NCBI GenBank assembly: GCA_964528645.1
Contig: CAZGSR010000031.1
Coordinates: forward strand, 1 to 32,315
From: UBA5734 sp964528645
Lineage (GTDB): Bacteria; Bacillota; Clostridia; Saccharofermentanales; UBA5734
DNA length: 32,315 nt
Direction: 5' to 3'
A program made the translations under genes and the position numbers. Positions 11,750 to 20,015 of the stretch are shown here, piece by piece; position 1 is the stretch's first letter; every line of letters begins with the position of its first letter. The notes beneath the pieces were generated by a model. The model was not told where the DNA came from. It saw nothing but the letters and a program-made list of their open reading frames with translations, and made no database searches.

Positions 11750-12595
11750 TCAGGCGAGGTCGAAACGCAAGCTGATATCGAGTGCTTTGACCGTATGGGT
11801 CAGAGCGCCGATCGAGATCAGGTCGATGCCTGTTGCAGCAAGGGCCGAGAGATTTTTCTCCCCCATGTTGCCGGAAATCTCCACCAGGGCGCGCCCGGCA
11901 ATCCGGGCCACGGCTGCTTCTATTCCGGTCTGGTCCATGTTGTCGAGCATGATGATGTCAGCCCCACAGGCCAGGGCCTCGTCCACCTGGACCAGGTTCT
12001 CGACTTCGACTTCGATTTTCAGGGTGTGGGGGGCCTGGCGGCGAGCCATGGTGACAGCTGCCGTGATGCCACCTGCCGCCTGGATGTGGTTGTCCTTGAT
12101 CAGGATGCCATCTGCGAGGTTGAACCGGTGGTTGGATCCACCGCCGGTGCGAACCGCATATTTCTCCAGAACGCGTAAACCGGGTGTTGTTTTCCGCGTA
12201 TCGCAGATTGATGCGGTTGTGCCCTCGACTTGATCGACCGCCCAGGCTGTCTTGGTGGCGATGGCCGACAGGCGCTGCAGGAAATTGAGCGCGACGCGTT
12301 CGCCGGTCAGGACGCTGCGGGCAGGTCCTTCGATCCGGGCGAGTCGATCCCCCTTATGTACCCGCTGACCCTCAAAAACGGAGAACTCTACCATGACACT
12401 GGCATCGAGCAGTTCATAAACCCGGGCAAAAACGGGCAAGCCACAGATGACTCCGGCTTCTTTGGCGACCAGGACCGCAGCTGTCTGCTTGTCGGCCGGG
12501 ATCGTGGACAAGGTCGTGATGTCGCCTGTCCCGATATCTTCGGTCAGGGCGCGGGTGATGATGTCATCCATCAAAAAAGGGGTCAGCATGGTCAT
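11750..12595 (-). CDS. nadC: Nicotinate-nucleotide diphosphorylase (quinolinate phosphoribosyltransferase)
   Basis: The 281-residue enzyme that joins quinolinate to PRPP with loss of CO2, giving nicotinate mononucleotide for NAD. The central family block is clear: CDTRKTTPGLR, then AVRTGGGSNHRFNL and ILIKDNH, which hold the Arg, His and Lys residues that bind quinolinate and PRPP. IMLDNMD and VEISGNM come near the C-terminus as in the alpha/beta barrel of the family. The ATG overlaps the nadB stop codon (ATGA), so the two genes are translationally coupled. Length is standard. The quinolinate synthase gene nadA, usually a neighbour, is not in the window. Confidence 0.96.
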   Translation of the reverse strand: MTMLTPFLMDDIITRALTEDIGTGDITTLSTIPADKQTAAVLVAKEAGVICGLPVFARVYELLDASVMVEFSVFEGQRVHKGDRLARIEGPARSVLTGERVALNFLQRLSAIATKTAWAVDQVEGTTASICDTRKTTPGLRVLEKYAVRTGGGSNHRFNLADGILIKDNHIQAAGGITAAVTMARRQAPHTLKIEVEVENLVQVDEALACGADIIMLDNMDQTGIEAAVARIAGRALVEISGNMGEKNLSALAATGIDLISIGALTHTVKALDISLRFDLA

Positions 12596-14241
12596 TTCCT
12601 CCTTCTTGCTTCAGATGGGACTGGGCTGGGCCGGTTTTCGTCCATCCGGTAGTGGGCTCCGACACTGTGCCGGCGCCGCAAGGCGGCCTGGACAATCGCT
12701 TTTCCAGTCACAGTCATCTGGGCTGCTTCCAATTCAATCAAATTATGGATCGTTGCCAGCTCACGCCGCTGGTGGATTGCTTCCAAGCCGTGCAGAGCCG
12801 TCTGCAGACCATCTTTGCTGCGCAGGATGCCGCAATACCGCGTCATCAGCTGGCGAATCTGCTGGCGATCTTCGGCTGCCGTTGCTTCAGCCGCCGGGAT
12901 TCGCAGATTATTTGCATATTTTGTGGCGCGCAGAGCAGAGTCCGCGGCCTGCGTCCGGGCAAAAACCGCTGCCAGTGCAGACAGATCTGCCAGTTCGTGG
13001 ACCGGTGCACCGTTGATGGCCTGGGCAGCCCTGCGGCCATAGACCAGACATTCCAGCAAGGAGTTGCTGGCCAGGCGATTGGCCCCATATATTCCAGTGT
13101 GAGCGACTTCACCGCAGGCGTAAAGGTTTTTCAGTGTCGTCCGGGCGTGCAGATCCGTATCGACACCACCCATGAAATAATGCTGGACGGGCGTAACCGG
13201 CAGCAAATCCCGGGCCATGTCGAGACCCCGCTGGAGACACGTTTCATAGATCATCGGAAACCGGCGCTGCAGAAAATCAGCCGGCTGGTGGGTGATGTCA
13301 AGGAAGACATGGTTGGAATCATCCTGGAGCATCTGGCGGAAAATCGCCTGGGATACGACATCGCGCGGTGCCAGATTGCCTTGGGGATGGGCCTTTTCCA
13401 TAAACGCTTCGCCGTGGATCGAGCGCAGGATGGCGCCCTCCCCCCGAACTGCTTCGGAAATCAGGAAGCAACGCCCACTTTCATCCGGCTCCGGCAATGC
13501 AGTCGGATGAAACTGGATGAATTCCAGGTCGCTGGTCGCAGCTCCAGCCCGGATCGAAGCAGCCAGAGCATCCCCTGTTGCAGGACGGGCATTGGTAGAG
13601 TGCAGGAAAAGCTGGCCGATGCCGCCTGCTGCCAAAACCACGGAGCGGGAGCGGTAGAAACGGAATTGATCCGCAGTCAGCGAGTTCAGGCTAATGACGC
13701 CGACGACCGCATTTCTATCGTCAACCACGAGGTCAACCAGCGTCCAATTGTCATCCACCCGGATGTTGGGCCTTGTCTTGGCCAGCTCGACCAGACGACT
13801 GGTCATGTGCAGCCCCGTGGCATCGCCATGGCTGTGGATGATGCGCTTTCTGGAGTGGGCACCCTCCTGGCCAACGGCCAACTGGCCACTGGCATCGAGG
13901 TCAAAGGGAACGCCCCAGGACTGGAGGATACGGATGTTCTCCGGACCTTCATCGACCAGGACACGCAAGGCGTCCTTGTTGCACAGATTGGATCCGGCAA
14001 CCATGGAATCGGCAAAATGCAGGTCGGGCGAGTCATCCTCAGCTACAGCCGCAGCAATGCCGCCCTGGGCATACATTGAATTACTCTGGTCGAGGCCGAA
14101 TTTGTTCAGGATCACGATGTTCAAAGAGGGATCCAGTTGCAAGGCCGTGTACAGACCGGCCAAGCCGGCACCGACAATCAGGACATCGCAATCTTCACGG
14201 GGCAGGTCAGAAAAAGACCCGCCATACAAATAGCGTTGCAT
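12592..14241 (-). CDS. nadB: L-aspartate oxidase
   Basis: The 549-residue flavoprotein that oxidises L-aspartate to iminoaspartate, the first step of NAD synthesis; in anaerobes fumarate is the likely electron acceptor. The FAD site is GAGLAG (residues 24-29), and family signatures include HSHGDATGLH, QFHPTAL and ACGEVAHTGIYGANRLASNSLLE. I place the start at the ATG at 14241 because GGAG lies just upstream, and the usual distance to the FAD motif results. The frame stays open to a TTG at 14331, with further ATG codons at 14316 and 14304, and would add up to 30 residues with no family counterpart. A perfect hairpin just before the chosen start (14255-14272) is more likely leader RNA than coding. 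It is followed by nadC with a four-base overlap. Confidence 0.93.
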   Translation of the reverse strand: MQRYLYGGSFSDLPREDCDVLIVGAGLAGLYTALQLDPSLNIVILNKFGLDQSNSMYAQGGIAAAVAEDDSPDLHFADSMVAGSNLCNKDALRVLVDEGPENIRILQSWGVPFDLDASGQLAVGQEGAHSRKRIIHSHGDATGLHMTSRLVELAKTRPNIRVDDNWTLVDLVVDDRNAVVGVISLNSLTADQFRFYRSRSVVLAAGGIGQLFLHSTNARPATGDALAASIRAGAATSDLEFIQFHPTALPEPDESGRCFLISEAVRGEGAILRSIHGEAFMEKAHPQGNLAPRDVVSQAIFRQMLQDDSNHVFLDITHQPADFLQRRFPMIYETCLQRGLDMARDLLPVTPVQHYFMGGVDTDLHARTTLKNLYACGEVAHTGIYGANRLASNSLLECLVYGRRAAQAINGAPVHELADLSALAAVFARTQAADSALRATKYANNLRIPAAEATAAEDRQQIRQLMTRYCGILRSKDGLQTALHGLEAIHQRRELATIHNLIELEAAQMTVTGKAIVQAALRRRHSVGAHYRMDENRPSPVPSEARRRK

Positions 14242-14254
14242 CAATTCATCAACT

Positions 14255-14272
14255 CCACAAAACCTTTTGTGG
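14255..14272 (-). promoter_or_regulatory. Perfect hairpin at the nadB ribosome site
   Basis: CCACAAAA and TTTTGTGG are perfectly complementary around GG in the transcript. The 3' arm ends in GTGG, running directly into the AG that completes the GGAG ribosome site 11 bases before the ATG at 14241. Folding could hide that site. Alternatively it is a DNA operator. Confidence 0.4.
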
Positions 14273-14448
14273 CCGGAGGGCCTCTGATGGTTGCTTGACT
14301 TCATCAACAGCCGCATCCAGCGCTTCTTCAAGGCTATTGTCAGACCGCAAAGCTCCCGGAGAGAGTCCTGGAAGTTGACGGATACCGAGGCGACGGAGGT
14401 CCGACGATGAGTCTGAACGCGTGCTCGGGCTCTATGGGGGTGACTATC

Positions 14449-14478
14449 AATTTACATCGCCAGGGGGGTGAGTGTCAA
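14449..14478 (-). promoter_or_regulatory. Probable promoter of nadBC
   Basis: Perfect TTGACA (14478-14473) followed by TGTAAA after 16 bases, or TAAATT after 18 bases. This would give a leader of about 200 bases before the ATG at 14241. Confidence 0.45.
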
Positions 14479-14609
14479 TCAATTCATGGCAGCCGATGAT
14501 TCCCCTTCGCAAGGATCATTGCGTATCAGGAGCCATTGCCCAATGGGCTTCCGTTGTGATAATCTGGCAATCCAGTCGAATAGGTGCCATTCATTGTCAA
14601 TATTGATTG

Positions 14610-14638
14610 TTTACAGAGGATGGCTTCGGTTATACAAT
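14610..14638 (+). promoter_or_regulatory. Promoter of nrdJ
   Basis: TTTACA (14610-14615), a 17-base spacer and TACAAT (14633-14638). The predicted start near 14645 leaves a leader of about 158 bases, into which the double palindrome falls. Confidence 0.65.
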
Positions 14639-14660
14639 ATCTAGTGTCCGATTGCTGCTG

Positions 14661-14698
14661 AAACTACTAAATGTAGTTTAAACTACTTAAAGTAGTTT
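14661..14698 (+). repeat. Two abutting 19-bp palindromes in the nrdJ leader (operator candidate)
   Basis: Two copies of AAACTAC-N5-GTAGTTT lie end to end: 14661-14679 (centre TAAAT) and 14680-14698 (centre TTAAA). A further half site, AACTAC, follows at 14699-14704. Each half is an exact 7-bp inverted repeat, so the array looks like a tandem dimer operator. It begins about 16 bases after the predicted transcription start, where a bound repressor would block elongation or promoter escape. It does not fit the NrdR-box consensus as I know it. Confidence 0.65.
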
Positions 14699-14802
14699 AA
14701 CTACAAGAAAGATGGTTTTGGCAGTTTCCATCTAGCAGATAAAATTTCACAGAACTGCCATTCGCATTCATCCAGATAGACAGAAACCTAGGAGGTTGTC
14801 CC

Positions 14803-17800
14803 ATGCCTACTCTGCCGTCATTGCTCGTGCGCCATTTTACCAAGGAACTCGAACAGAACCCTGAAAAGACCGTGTACGATCTGTTTGACTGGGACTACAG
14901 CGATGTCCTGATCAAGGACCACAAGTCCGGCCGCATCCTGACGGACATGAAAAACCTCGAATTCCCTGTCCATTATTCCCAGAATTCCCGCGACATCATC
15001 GCCTCGAAATATTTCCGCAAAGCGGGCGTCCAGGATTCCCCAACCGGCGGCGAAACCAGCATGCGCCAGGTGGCCCACCGCCTCGTCCATTTCTGGGTCT
15101 CCTCTTTGCAGGATGAAGGCATCCTGACAAGCAAAGAACAGGCAACCATTGTCTATGATGAGCTCGTTTACGCGTTTCTCAACCAGATGTACGCTCCCAA
15201 CTCCCCGCAGTGGTTCAATACCGGACTCAAGCTCTCCTACGGCATCCAGGGTGGCAAGAGCGGTTTGTTCTATTATGATGAAGCCAAAGGCGAAGTCGCC
15301 GAATCCCAGGATGACTATACCCGCACCCAGGCTTCTGCCTGCTTTATCCTCTCGATCGAAGACAAACTTCTCGGCCCGCACTCCATCTCCGAGGAATATG
15401 TCACCGAGACCCGCCTCTTCCGTGGCGGATCGGGAACTGGCACCAATTTCTCCTCGATCCGGGCTGAGGGCGAACGCCTTTCCGGCGGCGGTGCTTCATC
15501 CGGCCTGATGAGCTTCCTCAAGGGTCTCGACCGCAATGCCGGCGCGATCAAATCCGGCGGTACGACCCGACGCGCGGCCAAAATGGTCTGCCTGGACATC
15601 GATCATCCGGAAATCGAGGATTTCATCACCTGGAAAGCCAAGGAAGAAGACAAAGTCATCGCCCTGGCCAAGATGGGCTATGATGCCGATATGGACGGCG
15701 AAGCCTACCAGACAGTCTCCGGCCAGAACTCGAACAATTCCGTGCGCATTTCTGACGAATTCATGAGTAAGGTCATCAACCTTGAAACTGATCCGGATGC
15801 CGAGCTGCTGCTCAAGGGACGCATCGATAACCGCGTCGATAAGGCGATCAAGGCATCTGACATCTGGCAGAGATTCAATGAATCTGCCTGGCGCTGTGCC
15901 GATCCGGCCCCTCAATTTGATGACACCTTCAATGCCTGGCACACCTGTCCCAATGGCGAGGATGGCCAGACCTGGGCGAAACACAACCGGCTCAATTCCA
16001 CCAACCCCTGCGGCGAATACGCCTTCCTGGACGATACCAGCTGCAACCTGGCTTCGATCAATATCCTGCGCTTCTACAATGCCGAGACCGAGCAATTCGA
16101 TCTCAAAGGCTACGAACACATGATCACCCTGGTCCAACTCGTACTCGAAGCTTCGATCCACTGGGGCCATTTCCCCACTGCTGACATAGCCCGCAAGACC
16201 TGGCTGTTCCGCAGCACCGGTCTGGGTATGGCCAACCTGGCATCGCTCCTGATGGAGATGGGCCTGCCCTATGATTCTGACGAAGCCCGAGCCCTGGCCG
16301 CTGCCCTGGTCGGGATCCTGACCGGCCGCAGTTACTATCTGTCTGCCCTGATGAGCGAAATGGCCGGACCGTTTGCCAAATACGAGCTCAACCGTGAGCA
16401 CATGCTGCGCGTCATTCGCAACCACGCCCGTGTCGCCGGCGCCCGGTCAGACGAGTTTGAAACGCTGTCCTACACACCGGTTGCGGTCGATCATGACCTC
16501 CTGGCCCAGCTCGGCCTTGGTGAGATCAGCCATTCGCTGCGTGAATCCTGGCAGAATGCCGAACAGGCCGGCGTCCAGTTCGGTTACCGCAATGCCCAGG
16601 TTTCCGTCATGGCGCCGACGGGCACCATTTCCTTTGCCATGGATTGTGCGGCGACGAGCATCGAACCCTTCTTCTCCCACGTTTCCTACAAAAAGCTGTC
16701 CGGTGGCGGCTTCATGAAACTGGCCAACCCGAGCATCGGCGCAGGTCTGAAAAAGCTGGGCTACACCCCGGACCAGATCACCGACATCATCGACTACATC
16801 ATGCGCGAAGAAGACGGCATGATTGTCGACGGCAAGATCGAAGGTGCCCCCCACCTCAAGCCTGAGCACCTCGCCGTCTTTGATACCGCCAACCAGTGCG
16901 GCAGCGGCGAACGCTACATCCACTACATGGGCCATGTCCTGATGGTCGCCGCCCTCACCCCGTTGCTCTCGGGCGCCATTTCCAAAACGGTCAATCTGCC
17001 CAAGGAAGCCACTGTCGAAGACTTTAAAGAAGTCGTGATCAAATCCTGGCAGCTGGGCGTCAAAGGCATCACCTTGTATCGCGACGGATCGAAATTCGCC
17101 CAGCCCCTGAACCTGCGTCTGGAATCGATCAATCAGGATGTCGAACTCAAAGATCTCAAGTATGCCCAGCTGCTCGAGTACGCTGAGAAAACCCGTGAAC
17201 GTAACCACCGGTTGGAAAAGCAGGTCGCCAATCCCCTGGCTTCCCGCCGCGACAAGCCGGTTGGCATCCGCTCGGGCCATACCCACCCGGCCCAGGTAGA
17301 AGACGTCAAGATCTACACCACGGTCAACCGCAGCGCCAATGGTGAGATCACGGAAATCTACATCACGACCGACCGCGAAGGCACCCTGATCATGGGCCTT
17401 CTAAATTCTCTTTCCAAAACGATCTCCGTCATGCTCCAGTACCGCATTCCACCGCAGAACATCTCCAAGATGCTGCGCGGCCAGAAGTACGAACCCTATG
17501 GCTTTGTCACGCGCCACCCCTACATCAAATATTGCACCTCGATTTCTGACCTGATCAGCAAGATCATTGACATCGAAATCGGCGATTATTCGCGCTGCCA
17601 GGTCAAACCGGAAGGCGCTCTCGCCGCAGCTCCTGGCGCTCCAGCCACACCCACAGTCACCACAGCCATCACCAGCGCCCTGAGCTTGCCCGTCCTGGAC
17701 TCCAGCGAGTCGGAAGACGATGAAGATGACGACAATGGCGAGGTCAATCCCCAGTTCCCGAACCTGCGTGAACCCGAGTATTCGACCGGGATTCAGAACG

Positions 17801-17991
17801 AGCCCGCAGCAGACGGATCGATTGAACTGTCTGGCGAAGCCTACGTCCACGAAAGTGCCCGCGAAGCAGCCCGCACCGGTGAGAAGCTCTATGACGGTTC
17901 CACCTGCCCGACCTGCTCCAGCACCCGGATGGTCCGGAATGGCACCTGCAAAGTTTGCCTCGACTGCGGCACGACGACCGGTTGTTCCTGA
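14803..17991 (+). CDS. nrdJ: Adenosylcobalamin-dependent (class II) ribonucleoside-diphosphate reductase
   Basis: A 1062-residue class II ribonucleotide reductase, which reduces ribonucleotides to deoxyribonucleotides using a thiyl radical made from adenosylcobalamin, independent of oxygen. NPCGEYAFLDDTSCN places a conserved cysteine at 403, and MAPTGTISFAMDC is the family's loop near the active site. Residues about 840-930 form the TSCPD domain (EIYITTDREGTLIMG onward) typical of long NrdJ proteins. An acidic, low-complexity linker (SESEDDEDDD) follows, then a C-terminal zinc-ribbon-like tail with cysteines 1035, 1038, 1049, 1052, 1055 and 1061, which probably includes the pair that re-reduces the active site. 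AGGAGG precedes the ATG. The adenosyltransferase gene follows by 94 bases, a functional pair. Confidence 0.96.
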   Translation: MPTLPSLLVRHFTKELEQNPEKTVYDLFDWDYSDVLIKDHKSGRILTDMKNLEFPVHYSQNSRDIIASKYFRKAGVQDSPTGGETSMRQVAHRLVHFWVSSLQDEGILTSKEQATIVYDELVYAFLNQMYAPNSPQWFNTGLKLSYGIQGGKSGLFYYDEAKGEVAESQDDYTRTQASACFILSIEDKLLGPHSISEEYVTETRLFRGGSGTGTNFSSIRAEGERLSGGGASSGLMSFLKGLDRNAGAIKSGGTTRRAAKMVCLDIDHPEIEDFITWKAKEEDKVIALAKMGYDADMDGEAYQTVSGQNSNNSVRISDEFMSKVINLETDPDAELLLKGRIDNRVDKAIKASDIWQRFNESAWRCADPAPQFDDTFNAWHTCPNGEDGQTWAKHNRLNSTNPCGEYAFLDDTSCNLASINILRFYNAETEQFDLKGYEHMITLVQLVLEASIHWGHFPTADIARKTWLFRSTGLGMANLASLLMEMGLPYDSDEARALAAALVGILTGRSYYLSALMSEMAGPFAKYELNREHMLRVIRNHARVAGARSDEFETLSYTPVAVDHDLLAQLGLGEISHSLRESWQNAEQAGVQFGYRNAQVSVMAPTGTISFAMDCAATSIEPFFSHVSYKKLSGGGFMKLANPSIGAGLKKLGYTPDQITDIIDYIMREEDGMIVDGKIEGAPHLKPEHLAVFDTANQCGSGERYIHYMGHVLMVAALTPLLSGAISKTVNLPKEATVEDFKEVVIKSWQLGVKGITLYRDGSKFAQPLNLRLESINQDVELKDLKYAQLLEYAEKTRERNHRLEKQVANPLASRRDKPVGIRSGHTHPAQVEDVKIYTTVNRSANGEITEIYITTDREGTLIMGLLNSLSKTISVMLQYRIPPQNISKMLRGQKYEPYGFVTRHPYIKYCTSISDLISKIIDIEIGDYSRCQVKPEGALAAAPGAPATPTVTTAITSALSLPVLDSSESEDDEDDDNGEVNPQFPNLREPEYSTGIQNEPAADGSIELSGEAYVHESAREAARTGEKLYDGSTCPTCSSTRMVRNGTCKVCLDCGTTTGCS

Positions 17992-18085
17992 TTATCAGAC
18001 TGGAGTGAACACAACCGCTGGCACAATAGCCAAACATCAACGACCGGGCAACACCTACTGAGGCACGAACCGAAAGGAACCGACC

Positions 18086-18715
18086 ATGACACCTGAACGC
18101 AAACCAATCTATCCAACCCCGGAAGTTCTGGAGTCCACAGCCACCCCCACGCCGCTGGCTCGCCAGATGATCCGCCATGTGGACGCACCCCAGACCGGTC
18201 TGATCCATATCTACACCGGCAACGGCAAAGGCAAGACAACCGCCTCGGTTGGCCTGTCTGTCCGGGCTCATGCCCATGGCCTGCGCGTTCTTTTTGTCCA
18301 GTTCCTGAAAAACGGCCTCTCCGGCGAAATCGGCATCCTGCGCCAGCTGGACAACGTCCGCGTCCTCTCCGGCCAGGCCGACATGAAATTCACCAATCAG
18401 ATGGAAGAGGATGACAAAATCCGTACCCGTCAGATGCACGAGGAATTCTTCGCTGCTGCAGTCACCGCTGCCCAGGCTGGTGAAATCGATTTGCTCGTCC
18501 TGGATGAGACCTTTGGCGCCCTGGCAACTGGATTGCTCGACAGCAACGAGGTGTACAATTTTCTCGTCACCAAACCGGCGGGGCTCGAAGTTGTCCTCAC
18601 CGGCCGCAACCCGGAATCGCGCTTCCTTGCCCTGGCGGACTATGTCTCCGATGTCCAATGCATCGCCCACCCCTACGAAAAGGGCATTCTGGCCCGTGAG
18701 GGGATCGACTACTGA
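18086..18715 (+). CDS. cobO: Cob(I)alamin adenosyltransferase (CobA/CobO/BtuR type)
   Basis: A 209-residue ATP:corrinoid adenosyltransferase of the CobA/CobO/BtuR family, which attaches the adenosyl group of ATP to Co(I) corrinoid. The P-loop GNGKGKTT is at residues 45-52, the family's VLFVQFLKN segment follows, and LLVLDETFGAL supplies the Walker-B acidic residue. The family end motif ('TGRNPESRFLALADYVSDV') is intact. Residues 1-35 form an extension longer than in E. coli BtuR. No other corrinoid gene lies near, so the likely job here is to supply coenzyme B12 to the reductase encoded just upstream, either by salvage or as the last step of synthesis. Orthologues are called cobO, cobA or btuR; the choice of symbol is conventional. 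Confidence 0.93.
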   Translation: MTPERKPIYPTPEVLESTATPTPLARQMIRHVDAPQTGLIHIYTGNGKGKTTASVGLSVRAHAHGLRVLFVQFLKNGLSGEIGILRQLDNVRVLSGQADMKFTNQMEEDDKIRTRQMHEEFFAAAVTAAQAGEIDLLVLDETFGALATGLLDSNEVYNFLVTKPAGLEVVLTGRNPESRFLALADYVSDVQCIAHPYEKGILAREGIDY

Positions 18716-18721
18716 GGGGCA

Positions 18722-18751
18722 TTGCTAACACATCGCATTCCGTGCTAGAAT
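18722..18751 (+). promoter_or_regulatory. Promoter of carA
   Basis: TTGCTA (18722-18727), an 18-base spacer and TAGAAT (18746-18751), starting six bases after the cobO stop codon. The predicted start is near 18758. Confidence 0.5.
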
Positions 18752-18757
18752 AGGTCG

Positions 18758-18771
18758 CCTGAACGCATAGG
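18758..18771 (+). promoter_or_regulatory. Six-base-loop hairpin at the 5' end of the carA leader
   Basis: CCTG pairs with TAGG (one G-U pair) around AACGCA, again A at position 1 and G at position 4. The last base is shared with the terminator stem that follows. With only four pairs the hairpin is marginal; I record it because of its position and its likeness to the glnA and gltB loops. Confidence 0.25.
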
Positions 18772-18808
18772 ACGATTTGGCTCGATTCGGGCGAAGTCGT
18801 CTTTTTTT
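18771..18808 (+). terminator. Leader terminator (attenuator candidate) before carA
   Basis: GACGATTT (18771-18778) pairs with AAGTCGTC (18794-18801, one G-U pair). An inner stem GCTCG/CGGGC (18780-18784 with 18788-18792) continues it, and seven T residues follow (18802-18808). It lies between the promoter and the ribosome site (GAGGAGG, 18816-18822), so it can only act on carA transcription itself, or on read-through from nrdJ-cobO. Confidence 0.8.
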
Positions 18809-18827
18809 CATACACGAGGAGGGCCCT

Positions 18828-20006
18828 ATGAAAAAGGCATACTTGATTCTCGAAGACGGCAGTATTTTCCCGGGTGAGCGGTTTGGCTCACCACGTGAAG
18901 TGATCTGCGAGATGGTATTCAACACCGGCTTGACGGGTTATCTCGAATTGCTGACAGATGCCTCCTATGCAGGCCAGGGGATCGTGATGTCCTCGCCGAT
19001 CATCGGTAATTATGGCGTTTTCACCGAACAGAGTGAGTCGGACCGGCCTTGGGCTGACGCCCTGATCGTCCGCGACTTGACCCGCATCATCGGTGACGCC
19101 CGCGACTCAGAAGATCTGAATGACTATCTGGTCCGTCATGATATCCCGGCGATCAGTGGCATCGATACGAGAACCCTGACCCTGACTCTGCGGGAGAAGG
19201 GCACTATGAACGGCATGATCACGGTTGGCGAGGACTACGTCCTGGCGGACTGCCTCCAGCGGATTCACGCCCACACCAACCACTGCCCTGTCGCCAGGGT
19301 CAGCCGCAGAACTGCCAAAACCTATCCAGCTGGCGCTTTCGGCCGCATTAACCGCGAACCTGGCATGAGCCGCCCAACCGATGCCCTCAATGAAATCCCC
19401 TACGAGATCGACGCAGCCGTCCCGACGAAGTACCGCATCGCCATGCTCGACTTTGGTCTCAAACAGAATATAGTCTGGAACTTGACCCAGCGCGGCTGCG
19501 AAGTCACGGTCTACCCCTGGGACACCCCGGCTGCAACCATCCTTGCTGCCAAGCCCGACGGCATCATGCTGTCCAATGGACCGGGTGATCCCGTCGATTG
19601 CGAACCGATCATTCACAACATTAAAGCCCTGTATGAGTCCGGCGTGGTCGTTTTCGGCATCTGCCTGGGCCATCAGCTGGTCGCCCTGGCAACCGGTGCC
19701 AAGACGAGAAAGCTCAAATACGGCCATCGCGGCATCAACCATCCGGTCAAGGACCTCGCGGCTGACCGAGTTTACATCACATCGCAAAACCATGGCTATG
19801 TCGTCATTGACGAAACGGTCGATCCGGCGATCGCCACCGTCAGCCACATCCACGTCAACGATGGTTCCAACGAGGGCCTGCGCTATACGAAATACCCGGT
19901 CGCGACCGTCCAGTACCATCCGGAAGGCGCCCCGGGTCCGCAGGATTCGGAATACCTGTTTGACGAATTCCTGGCCCGGATCGACCAGCTGCGCGGCCGC
20001 GCCTGA
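18828..20006 (+). CDS. carA: Carbamoyl-phosphate synthase small (glutaminase) subunit
   Basis: The 392-residue subunit that releases ammonia from glutamine for carbamoyl phosphate, used for pyrimidines and arginine. It has the N-terminal CarA domain and a C-terminal class I amidotransferase domain with Cys279 in FGICLGHQ, and His364 and Glu366 in QYHPEGAPGP. I start at the ATG at 18828 because GAGGAGG ends five bases before it; an upstream TTG in frame at 18777 falls inside the terminator hairpin. The large-subunit gene carB, normally next, is absent; murT follows after nine bases instead. Whether carA belongs to a pyrimidine- or arginine-type enzyme cannot be said. Confidence 0.96.
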   Translation: MKKAYLILEDGSIFPGERFGSPREVICEMVFNTGLTGYLELLTDASYAGQGIVMSSPIIGNYGVFTEQSESDRPWADALIVRDLTRIIGDARDSEDLNDYLVRHDIPAISGIDTRTLTLTLREKGTMNGMITVGEDYVLADCLQRIHAHTNHCPVARVSRRTAKTYPAGAFGRINREPGMSRPTDALNEIPYEIDAAVPTKYRIAMLDFGLKQNIVWNLTQRGCEVTVYPWDTPAATILAAKPDGIMLSNGPGDPVDCEPIIHNIKALYESGVVVFGICLGHQLVALATGAKTRKLKYGHRGINHPVKDLAADRVYITSQNHGYVVIDETVDPAIATVSHIHVNDGSNEGLRYTKYPVATVQYHPEGAPGPQDSEYLFDEFLARIDQLRGRA

Positions 20007-20015
20007 GCGCTGACC

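Larger units (their letters stand above)
14242..14802. other. Divergent intergenic region between nadB and nrdJ
   Basis: This 560-base gap contains, from left to right, the nadB leader with its hairpin, a probable nadB promoter (14449-14478, minus strand), a featureless stretch (about 14480-14600), the nrdJ promoter (14610-14638), a double palindrome (14661-14698) and a long nrdJ leader with the stem GGCAGTT/AACTGCC (14720-14726 with 14753-14759). I find no open frame with a ribosome site and no recognisable riboswitch, including the B12 box one might expect ahead of a B12-dependent enzyme. Confidence 0.6.

Noticed and set aside
12652..14079. A 475-codon plus-strand reading frame opposite nadB
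   Set aside because: nadB has all family motifs on the other strand; the antisense frame has no ribosome site or recognisable domain.
14242..14802. Cobalamin riboswitch upstream of nrdJ, or T-box/NAD riboswitch upstream of nadB
   Set aside because: I looked for a B12 box, a T-box TGGNACCGCG-type sequence and NAD aptamer features by eye and found none. A covariance-model search would settle it.
18777..18827. N-terminal extension of CarA starting at TTG 18777
   Set aside because: The stretch lies in the terminator hairpin and its T tract, and GAGGAGG points to the ATG at 18828, where the family N-terminus begins.
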